Shown in pieces: positions 9,326 to 18,900 of a DNA stretch of 52,034 bases. Position numbers and translations under genes: made by a program. The DNA comes from Jaenimonas drosophilae (taxonomy: Eukaryota; Euglenozoa; Kinetoplastea; Trypanosomatida; Trypanosomatidae). The notes beneath the pieces were generated by a model, which had not been told where the DNA came from, did no database searches, and was given only the letters and a program-made list of their open reading frames with translations. Position 1 is the stretch's first letter, and each line of letters begins with the position of its first letter. Location of the stretch: assembly GCA_030849065.1 (NCBI GenBank), contig JASAON010001547.1, positions 1 to 52,034 on the forward strand. The letters are read 5' to 3'.

Positions 9326-12300
9326 CTACGGATCGGAGAGTACAAAAAACACAAAATAAACCACATAAAGTAACACGACCCATGCTGCAGTAACACTGCA
9401 CCACTCAATGGCAACAAAGCGGTAATTAAATTCCTCAGATGGAAGGGCTGGATGATACTCCCCAATCACTTCCACAGACCAAATCCATCGATTCATTGTT
9501 GCCGGTTGCATCGTGTAGACGTAGTCCGCTGTGCTAAGCCCAACTGTCATTAGGTGAGCGGATTGACTGACAACAGAATCAAGATATGACACGAGTGGAG
9601 TTTGCCCGGACAAGGTAAATGTGGTCGGCGTCAGACCGCGGTTGTAGGCATAGACATTTGCAAAGGTTGCGGAGGTGTTGATGCTGCCCAAGTAGGTACT
9701 TACATAGGCGGCGTTGAGGTAGGCGGAGACGGGACCTGTTTCGTTTGTGGGAGCATCCGTCGTGGTGAAGAGCGTCTCGACTGCATCCTTGGTTGTGGAT
9801 ACGGCCAAGAGTGGGGCAAAGAATGTTGTGATGGCTGTGACAGCAGCCCCTGCAGAGGCCACACCGGATGAGGAGAGTGGGGTGAGAGCATCGGTGCCAA
9901 CGAGGGATTCAAAGTCCCAATATGTTGCTGCGATACTCTCTCCACCCTTGGCAGCAGCCGTAACGGCCACATGCCACATGTTGAGGTAAGCTTGTGCAAC
10001 CACGTCCACAACGAGAATTTCATTCATGTACTTGGCAAAGATTGCGCTTGTGTCGGCAGTAGGGCTAGAAATATCTGTGACAACTTTGTTGAACAAGTCT
10101 TCCATCAAATCATACACTGGACCCGGATTTGCACTTCCCAAGGGTGTTAAAAGAGCATAGTTGTCTGCGGGTGACATACCTGCAATAACTTGTCGTGCAT
10201 AGACACTCAGTGGTTCTGCAACACTTACCATGTGTACAAGATCGGTGGCGCTGGCGAGATATGAAGACTCTGTGTTGATGGAATCCATCACATTCTTCAT
10301 GTTGGAGACTAGAGCACGAAAGGTTGACGTGGCGTTTGTTCCGGTGATGTGTAACAAGGATGAGTACACCGTAATGAATGCAGTCATGTCCATCTCCAAT
10401 GATGCAGCCGCTTCCTTGTAGAGTTCCAAGTTGCTTGAGACGGATCCTTGACCACTGAGCTTCCAGAACCGTCCAACACCACGGACGAGAGTTTTCTGAC
10501 GCTGAATACCGTAGAGCGCGGCAACTTCAGAGCTATCAACGGCATCTTGCGAAGAATTTACGAGTTCATGACCCAGCCAAAAACCACACGACAGCGGAAT
10601 TGCCGTTATGAGCACACAGAGAAAGAGTGGCCTGACGACTGGTCTGTCTGTCGTTCGAATTATGAATTTTGATGAGTCATTTGATCTTGTTGTAGCCTCC
10701 GTTGGTGGATGGAGTGGGGTAACTTCAGTATCGGTCTGGTTCATCTTTGTGGAGGATCGCAGGAATCCATAAATGATGGCCATGCACATGCCCACAACTA
10801 CCATGAGAGGTACCGCGCAGAAGCTGCCCACAACCATTTTGTAACGTGCATTGCTAACCTGAGCCTGACGCTCCCAGGCAAGAAGCGCCTGCATTCGCGA
10901 GACGTCAGCGCCACTATCAATTGCTTCCCGCAGTTGAACTCCTTTGCGATAGGAGAGGTCTGCTGAAAATATGAGGCTGAATGCTCTATCCATCCGTCCA
11001 AGTTTTTTGACTTTAACTGAACGCTGCTTCCTGACAATGGCGTATGCCGTTGCATTTCCACTGAAAACATCTTCCTGACACCGCATTGCCTGGGCCTGCC
11101 AAATGGTGGCGGATGGATTATTGACGGCACATGCCGCTGGGTAGTTCAGATGAATGTCAGTGACGGTGCTCTTCATAATGTTGATCATCTCGGAATTTTC
11201 CATGATTGTCCCAACAAAATCATAAAACTGAGCAAGTTCGATTTCAATGCGGTCCACAAGATAGTCTCGCGCTTCCATCACTTGTACTGTCATGGCATTG
11301 GCCGTTTCAATGGATCCAAATCGCCAATTGGAGTTGGCTGACAGCGTTCGAGAGAGATCAAGGTAGGACGCCACAGCAAGGTGATCCAGTATAAAGAGCT
11401 GAGAAAACAAAGAGAGAACCTGCGTCCAGGCGTGCAGCAGTAAAGGTACTTGCTGCGTATGAAGTGCGGAATTATCAACCGAAAGAAAGAGCGAGAAAGT
11501 CGATGCTAGTGACCCCATCAGCTGCTGAATTTTCTTCTGCCCTTCTACATAGTATTGGTACTCATTAGCTACCCATGAAGTAGTAGAATCATACCCTGCC
11601 GAAACAAGTGGTTCCTCAACATAGGATGCCACATCGCTGGCTGACAGCAACTCACTTACCATGGTTTGCAGCTCCAATTCCAGTGCAGCGCGTTCATCCG
11701 GAAGCACAACAACGTATCTAGCACGATCCGCTTTCACATCCTCCGCAGTTTGCTTGATCAAATCTGTTGTCATAGGCTCGCTTGGATACATTAAGTAGTT
11801 GTAGCCTTCCGAGACGGCTTCGTATTCCATCAATTTCGATTGATCGTCCTGCAGCAAATATGGAACTGACACTCGTTCAGCCACTTGAAGATCAGACGAC
11901 AACTTCGACAGTGACAGAACGACATAGCTAATATCGGTCAGCAACAAGACGGAAGTGAGCCCAATCCACCTGATACGATTGAGACGCGACACGGATTGTC
12001 GTCGTATAGTTGGAGTTTCTGAGTCCCCAGACTGGTGTGTAAACAGATAGTACCTCGATGAATGAACGGAGTGCATCACCCACCACAACCACACCATCGT
12101 AATCATGAGGATGAGCACAAATGCTAGCCCGGACATCAACATTAGTTGCTGCCACGCGTTTCCTGCAGCCGATGAGTAGAGATCATCCACATCGCGCCAC
12201 ACCAAGACGTACAGACGATGCACGTTGGCAGTTCCATTGCCATTCACCAGTTGGGAGTAGCACGCCAGCTTGGGCGTATCGGATGTAACGCTGAGCTTCG

Positions 12301-15145
12301 AACTCAAGTCAAGCGTGCAGACAGGATTCACGCCAATATCCAATGACGGAAGAGTTGCTTGCACACCGTTTAAGCCCCCTCCCAGCACATTCACCACATT
12401 CACATTCGAACTCAAAGAGGTCTCCTCCAGAATTCTCCATCGCCCAAGGAAGGTCAGACCAGCTTGAACGGTATCCGACATGTTGTTCGCTGCAATGACG
12501 AGTTTTTCAACAGTATCTTCTTGGACTCCTACTTCAGAAATTGAAGTAATTGAGATTTTTTCCAGGCGACTGTTTCCTGCACGTACTGCCAGAGAAAGCT
12601 CTTGTTTGGCAAAGTCCTCCAAGGCACGGTACATCTCATACTTCATAATGGCGGCATTAACCAGAACCATGGACGAAACCAGCAACACGACTAGAGCCAT
12701 CAGTACATAGTTGCCACGCAAACTCCGTCGCGCACGCTGCAGACGACCCATGCGGAAATACAACCACCCCAGTACACAAACACTAATGCACACACCACCA
12801 AGCGCAAGGCTCATTCCAATGGAGTGACTCACGAAAGCATAGGTGGGTGACAGAGTAGAGGATGGCAAACGCTCCATCACAAAACCGGACGTGTCGTTTA
12901 CATCCACAGATGCAAGCATGCGGTGTTGTAGGTAACGTGGGTCAATGTAGCCGCTGGTACGGTTCACCAGTGGTGTTGAGAAGGACAACATGCCTTCCAA
13001 TACTGTGGGCAGCTTGGACAGTGCAAGCTGTGCTCCGTAGTAGTGGCTCTCCCAGTCGCCCACAGGTACTGGATACGGCACATAGGAATACACAAGATTT
13101 ACGGCACCATTCACCAGTTTAAACACCTGTGTAGTCATGGTGCTAGGCAGGCCACACGAACCAATGCAGTTGTCCACCACACTCAGTGCACGGTTCGTTG
13201 CGCCAATCAACTGCAGAGTCTGCGCTGATTGAAATGTGGTGGCTGAGTTGATGAGAGTTACCCCAAATACATTTATAGCTACCATGGTTGCCACCACCAC
13301 CACGAGGATAACAATGTAGAGCACAAAGCGAAGATATTGCGGGTCGACGTAGACTTGCAACAGCGGGGAGCCTTTACCTGCTGCAGCCAGACGATTCAGC
13401 GGTGAGATACGAATGTAGGCAAACACGAAGACGAAGGAAGCAGCGCCAGCACTGACAGAGACCCACACACCACCAGAAATGTGACGTTGGTAATCCTCCG
13501 GTTCAATGTACACCGCGAACTTCTCGCGCGTGATGTCAAAAAAGGATGCGAAGCAGTAACCACCAATGATGGCCACGCTCCCCACAAGTCGCTCGACATT
13601 AAAAGTCTTCCAGCCAATTGCCTCTGCTGCGCTCATCATATCTTGCGGGCGTACAGCTATTCCATCCACGGGGTTGTTGTCCACGAAGAACACGCGCGAC
13701 TTAAGTGATTGGGACCCCACAAGATCCAGAAAAGACTCTGCTGCACCGTACTGGTTCATTGTTGCGCTCGTGACAGCACCAGCCAAGCACCTTCCTGTAA
13801 TCCTGGCACCATTCAATTGAACATTGTAAGCGGCATGAGTAATACTATGGTTAATGGTCACCTCCACAGCAACCAAAGTTACGGTGACAATCAGCGCGAT
13901 GCCAAGAGAGATGCATGCACGGCCAAGTTTGTCGTGAAAAAATGGAAGTAGATCCATCGTTCCAACCACAAGACACAATGAACATCCGACCACGAGTGCA
14001 ATCCATCGAAATGCTCCCGAACACCACGCATATCTGCCATGCCCCCATACCTTTGAGAATTGGAAGCTGACTTCTGCTGGAGACATGAGCTGAGAAAGAT
14101 GTTCGTAGTCTTGGGTAGCGGCGATGGAGGTGCCGAAACCCTTGTGATAGTAGTTACTAACACGGGCAGAATTGCGTCTGTAGGTGGTAACGTGTGGAGT
14201 GTATGTTTGATAGGGTGGCATGATGCCGCCGAACACACCACGCCGACCAGCATCGTTTCCACACAGACCCGGTGACACTGCTGGGAATACTACCGAAGCG
14301 GAGGGCCCGTACCGTGAAGTGGGTCCAATGGGATTGGTGATATTTTGGCGACACAGCAGTGCATATGTGCGTCGTGTTCTCATGGCTGTGACACGATTTT
14401 GCTGAGCAAAGTTCTGCTTTCCTGCACGGTACTCGAAGAGCGAATTTTTCGGACTGAAGAAAATACTCTGTTGTAACGCAGCCCGGCCTTGTGCACTGGA
14501 CATCTCTTCGAGAACCGCAGCGGCCACTGTCACCCCAGATACTTGCACGTCCACGCCAGCTTGCTGGAGAAAGGGGTAAAGTGCATCGAGGGCGTCAATG
14601 GCAATGCCAAGTAAGGTAAATGCTCGATCATGACGTCTTTGTTCCACATATGCCTGGAGTTCACTAGAGCCCATGACGCACATGGCGGCTGTGCCACCAA
14701 CTATCACCGTGAAGAGAACAAAAACCATGATCCACATGTGGAGGCTTGCCTTGAGAGATGCAGCGCGATGGTCTTGATCCTTGTGAGTGTCGCGACATCT
14801 TTCCTTTACAGAACTACCCAAGTCACTCATGTCACTGGAAGTTGTGGTGTCGTTGGGTTCTTCATCCACCAAAAAATTGCGCAGTGCAGAAAGACTCAGG
14901 CGCATATCGCGGAGGGTACATTCAGAGAAACGGTCTGCTTGCTGTGACTCAGCCTTCTCAAGAATCCCTGAGAAGAGTTTGACAGCTTCGGTTACGACGG
15001 GCGCTGCCACGGAGTCCACCAAGGTAGGATCTGACGCCCACTGAGAGAGTTGCCGACAAGCGTGGGCAGCACCCAGAGCCGTCATCTCATTCAGAATCGG
15101 CGCCGTGGATGCATAACGCAAGAATTGCAGATGACAGGATTTCAT
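9326..15145 (-). CDS. Polytopic multi-ectodomain membrane protein, paralog 3 (1939 aa)
   Basis: A complete copy. Predicted spans in the first half lie near residues 137-158, 380-402, 410-430, 560-578, 605-627, 768-793 and 812-834, with five more beyond. Ectodomain 1 carries DALYPFLQQAGVDVQ, NSLFEYRAGKQNFAQ and the NYYHKGFGTSIA block. Ectodomain 2 ends GGYCFASFFDI...FAVYIEPEDY. Ectodomain 3 has the DNCIGSCGLPS cysteine motif, YYGAQLALSKLP and PLVNRTSGYIDPRYLQHRM. Ectodomain 6 ends VYAYNRGLTPTT. The chain stops about 20 residues after the last hydrophobic segment, so there is essentially no cytosolic tail. The ATG at 15145 is the first in frame and aligns with the paralogs. The nearest AG upstream (15152-15151) would leave only 5 bases of leader, so its acceptor is less clear than in the sister genes. 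The function is unknown. Confidence 0.9.
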   Translation of the reverse strand: MKSCHLQFLRYASTAPILNEMTALGAAHACRQLSQWASDPTLVDSVAAPVVTEAVKLFSGILEKAESQQADRFSECTLRDMRLSLSALRNFLVDEEPNDTTTSSDMSDLGSSVKERCRDTHKDQDHRAASLKASLHMWIMVFVLFTVIVGGTAAMCVMGSSELQAYVEQRRHDRAFTLLGIAIDALDALYPFLQQAGVDVQVSGVTVAAAVLEEMSSAQGRAALQQSIFFSPKNSLFEYRAGKQNFAQQNRVTAMRTRRTYALLCRQNITNPIGPTSRYGPSASVVFPAVSPGLCGNDAGRRGVFGGIMPPYQTYTPHVTTYRRNSARVSNYYHKGFGTSIAATQDYEHLSQLMSPAEVSFQFSKVWGHGRYAWCSGAFRWIALVVGCSLCLVVGTMDLLPFFHDKLGRACISLGIALIVTVTLVAVEVTINHSITHAAYNVQLNGARITGRCLAGAVTSATMNQYGAAESFLDLVGSQSLKSRVFFVDNNPVDGIAVRPQDMMSAAEAIGWKTFNVERLVGSVAIIGGYCFASFFDITREKFAVYIEPEDYQRHISGGVWVSVSAGAASFVFVFAYIRISPLNRLAAAGKGSPLLQVYVDPQYLRFVLYIVILVVVVATMVAINVFGVTLINSATTFQSAQTLQLIGATNRALSVVDNCIGSCGLPSTMTTQVFKLVNGAVNLVYSYVPYPVPVGDWESHYYGAQLALSKLPTVLEGMLSFSTPLVNRTSGYIDPRYLQHRMLASVDVNDTSGFVMERLPSSTLSPTYAFVSHSIGMSLALGGVCISVCVLGWLYFRMGRLQRARRSLRGNYVLMALVVLLVSSMVLVNAAIMKYEMYRALEDFAKQELSLAVRAGNSRLEKISITSISEVGVQEDTVEKLVIAANNMSDTVQAGLTFLGRWRILEETSLSSNVNVVNVLGGGLNGVQATLPSLDIGVNPVCTLDLSSKLSVTSDTPKLACYSQLVNGNGTANVHRLYVLVWRDVDDLYSSAAGNAWQQLMLMSGLAFVLILMITMVWLWWVMHSVHSSRYYLFTHQSGDSETPTIRRQSVSRLNRIRWIGLTSVLLLTDISYVVLSLSKLSSDLQVAERVSVPYLLQDDQSKLMEYEAVSEGYNYLMYPSEPMTTDLIKQTAEDVKADRARYVVVLPDERAALELELQTMVSELLSASDVASYVEEPLVSAGYDSTTSWVANEYQYYVEGQKKIQQLMGSLASTFSLFLSVDNSALHTQQVPLLLHAWTQVLSLFSQLFILDHLAVASYLDLSRTLSANSNWRFGSIETANAMTVQVMEARDYLVDRIEIELAQFYDFVGTIMENSEMINIMKSTVTDIHLNYPAACAVNNPSATIWQAQAMRCQEDVFSGNATAYAIVRKQRSVKVKKLGRMDRAFSLIFSADLSYRKGVQLREAIDSGADVSRMQALLAWERQAQVSNARYKMVVGSFCAVPLMVVVGMCMAIIYGFLRSSTKMNQTDTEVTPLHPPTEATTRSNDSSKFIIRTTDRPVVRPLFLCVLITAIPLSCGFWLGHELVNSSQDAVDSSEVAALYGIQRQKTLVRGVGRFWKLSGQGSVSSNLELYKEAAASLEMDMTAFITVYSSLLHITGTNATSTFRALVSNMKNVMDSINTESSYLASATDLVHMVSVAEPLSVYARQVIAGMSPADNYALLTPLGSANPGPVYDLMEDLFNKVVTDISSPTADTSAIFAKYMNEILVVDVVAQAYLNMWHVAVTAAAKGGESIAATYWDFESLVGTDALTPLSSSGVASAGAAVTAITTFFAPLLAVSTTKDAVETLFTTTDAPTNETGPVSAYLNAAYVSTYLGSINTSATFANVYAYNRGLTPTTFTLSGQTPLVSYLDSVVSQSAHLMTVGLSTADYVYTMQPATMNRWIWSVEVIGEYHPALPSEEFNYRFVAIEWCSVTAAWVVLLYVVYFVFFVLSDP

Positions 15146-15954
15146 GAGCGCTGCGTGGTCAACACGAAGGTTGTTGATAGCGTACTATCTATGTGCTTTC
15201 GCGTGGTATGCTGGAATATGGATTGACTTCAGGGGTTACGAGCTTTGCTAGCCCAGTCACGGTGTCTTAAGAAGCGTAATGACACAGAAGAAATGAGAGA
15301 AAAAAAAGAATAGTTGATATACAAACAGATGAATAGCCGATAATTGTGGCAACGATAGCAGCGATTTGGGCTACTGGCGCTAGGGCAGCAGTTCATGAAA
15401 AGCACGACAGCTTCATTGCTGTCTAAAACAACAGAGAAAAATTCGCTTCCTTAGCCTCACGTTCATTGTGGAGTGTAGCTGTAGATTTGTTGAAAGTGGA
15501 CACATGAATGCGGAGAGAAGCATGGCGCAGAACCACCAAAGTACAAAATTAAAAGGTGTCAGCGTAGTAAAGTATCGATGGCCAAAGAAAGAGAGTGAGA
15601 AACTGAGCAACAGCCTCAGAAGCTTCTCTAACAGAAAATGAAAAGAAGAGTAATGCAGCGAACATGCAATAAGATTCGATCAACAGTGTTAGGCATGGTT
15701 CGTGCAAATTCAACAGAAAAACTAATCCGCATACATCAGTCGAACAAAGAGAGAGTCCGACAAGAAACCACTACTTGAGCGTCACCTTCATTTCATGATG
15801 CGCCATAAGCGTTGCCGACTGACACGCATAGAATGCACATTCAAGTATACAGATTCGTGTACTGAGTACCTCAACCAGGGGCAATGAAGCCATGTTAAGA
15901 AATGCAGCGTCCGGAAAACACGCAAGAATCTGTCGAAGTCAAATTCCGAGCGGG
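15146..15954. other. Intergenic region between paralogs 3 and 4
   Basis: This 809-base AT-rich stretch has short A-runs on the plus strand (around 15299-15309), which are pyrimidine tracts in the sense of transcription. I saw no convincing gene or RNA. Confidence 0.6.
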
Positions 15955-18900
15955 CTACCAAAATAGCATTTTAGCGCATATAGAAAAGGCGATGAGTAGT
16001 GCCCAGCTCATTGTCACACAACACCATTCCACGGAAGTATGTATGTACTCTGCATCCTGGTAAATACTACCGGACTCGTACTCTCCAATCAGTTCTGTAG
16101 CCCAGATCCATGTATTCCTCGTTGCCGGAGAGAGAGTATATGCACAAAAGTCCGTGTCCATTGCATCGCTGATTAAAAACAAAGATGCCGCTTCTAACCG
16201 TTTCACAAAGACTGCGAAGGGCTCTTTTCCGTTTCGGTCAATGGAGGTGTTTGTAAGGCCACGGTTGTATGCGTAAACGTTGGCGAAGGTGGCCGCAGTC
16301 ACGGTAATGGTGAGGTAGGAACTTGCATAAGCGGCATTTTTGTAAGCTCCTACAGGAGTCAAGGCACTTGTCGCAAACGGTGTCGCAACAAACATGGATT
16401 TCACTGCCTCTTCCGTTCCTGTCAAGGCCAAGAGTGGCGCAAAAAAGTTTGTAATGGCGGACACTGCAGCAGTGGAGCCTGCAGCTCCAGAGGTTGAAAG
16501 CGGATCCAACGCTGTACTTCCAACAAGGGAGTCGTAGTTCCAGTACTGAGCAGCTGCATCAGCTCCCTTCTTTGCAGCTCCTGTAACCACCGCATGCCAC
16601 ATGTTTAGGTATGCCGTTGACACCCCCATCATTGCATTAATTTGGCTAATGTAGCTGTCAAAGATATGTGTCGAGGTTGTCGTGGCACCAGATGCCACAG
16701 CAACCGCTTGAGCGTACAGCTGCTCGGACAGAACACTGACTGGGCCGACACTTGTGACGTCAACCGGCATAAGGAGTGAGTAGTTGTCCGACTCGGTCAT
16801 GGTCAAGAGAACTTCTCGCGCATACGCACTAAGTGGAGTACCGACATCAATCTGATCAACGGGGTGGCTATACTCTGATGCCATCATGTACTCATCCGTA
16901 CCAGCTTCATACGCTCCCAATACGTCTGCTGATATGCTGCCTAGCAACTTTGTGATGTTTGGTGTCAAACGATTATAGTAGTAAGCCTGAAAGGCCAGCA
17001 TAAATCCAGCAGCACACCCTTGGAGATCGAAGGCAGCGGCCTCAACCTGGTAAAGATCACCCGTAACGTAACCACGTGCACTAACAAGATAGTAATTGGT
17101 GATACTCGCCACGAGATCAGACTGATAGCGTGCCAGAAAAAAAGCCATTTCACCATCCCGATTGAAACTCGCGTTATCCTTCATGACTTTGATTAACCAG
17201 AATACACAGCACATGGGAACGACGGCAACAAGACATCCTCCCATTAAAACATGGGGAACTGGAAGGGTAGACCACTTCTTGCCGCTAGTCTCTGAGGTGG
17301 TTGTTTCCGTGTCACACAAGGGCTCACACTCCGTCTTCTTCTGAACAGAGTCCATGACCCCTTTGCGTTGAGTAATATACCACAACGCACACGCACCCAT
17401 CCAGACCACAAACAGCGGCATTGTACACGCAAAGCTGACGGTTACCTTTTCCGTCACGACGTGGGCCTCAAGACTCCGTTCCCACTCGAGCACAGGTTGA
17501 AGCCTGGCAAGGTTCTCGCCATGACGAATGGAATGGCGCAATTGAATGGCTTTCCGCGCAGACAAATCGTCAGCAAACCCCAATGATAGTTGATCTTCAG
17601 TCGCAGACATCCTTTCCAAAAGTTGTTTTTGTTCATTAGTCACACGAGCTCGTGCAGATACGTTGCCAATGAACATTTCCTCAACACATCGCTGTGTTTG
17701 AATCGCCCACACAGAAGCGGTTGGGGTGCAGGAGGCACACGCCGCAAGGTATGTCCTCGCCACTTTTGTAAGAGTGGCACCAACAACGACAAAGGCGGGT
17801 GAATGTGTCATGAGTTTTGGCACGCTTTTGGCGAGTGACTCCATTTCAGACTCAATCTGTTGTGTGAGCCACGTCCTTGCATTTCTTGCGTTCTGCGTCA
17901 GTGTTTTGGCAGTACTCGTTGGCGTTTCAAACGGCCACACGTCGTTTGCTCCATATCGTCCTGTCATGATGAGGAAGCTCGTGATGGAAATGTGATCGAG
18001 AATGTACAACTTCTGCAAATAAGCGCCCAGGAGGTTCATGGAGCGAAGTACATCTGGAGCATTTGCGGGATCAAAGGGGGTCTGATCCAATGAAGAAAAG
18101 AACACTTGTATTGCCTGCATGACGTCTGCCCAGAGGGCCATTACGGAAGCTTGAGAATTAATGAATTCTGTGTAAGCTGCTGCCATGTACGAGTTGGAAG
18201 TGTCATAGCCCTGGACTGTCAATTCCGCAAAGGCGTATGCTGACACAATGGTTGCTTCAGTCAAGTTATTATACATGTATCCAAGTGCATCAACGTACAC
18301 GGAACGTGGATCAGATAGGAGGAAGTGGTACTGGGCAGTGCCATTCATCACATCACTGCCTAGCTGAGTTAGCCTGTCGATCGTGACGGAAGGATGGGGG
18401 TACAGAACATAATTGTACGCATTGGTGATTGCCTCCGATGTCATTGACAACGCGAGGCGATCTTGTGTTTCGTAAGGCACACCACCAGTTTCCACAAAAT
18501 GGAGCTCATCTGTAAGAACAATAGAAGTCAACGTGTAGTACCCCACAATGACAAGACTGCCAACACAAGTCACCACCAGCCACAGCACACGACGTGAGTA
18601 AGGAACGATGCGATCTTGTGAATTGTAGTCATCAGGCCATGGCTTCCTCAACGGAAGCAAATCATTGCCAAATAGCACGAATCCTGCTTTTTGAGCAGTG
18701 TGCATCGCCCACCACAGAACGAGTAGTAGAAAAAACAAGAGCATTACCCAAGCCGCACAGGTTACCTCCATCAACTCGCGCCATGCTAACGCAAAAGGCT
18801 CGTGCACCATTTCTTCGTACTCTCGAAACACCAAGGCACAAACACGGCCGCTCCTTGCGCCATCGGGCCCGTCCTCCAAATTCGTCACAAGTTCCAGATA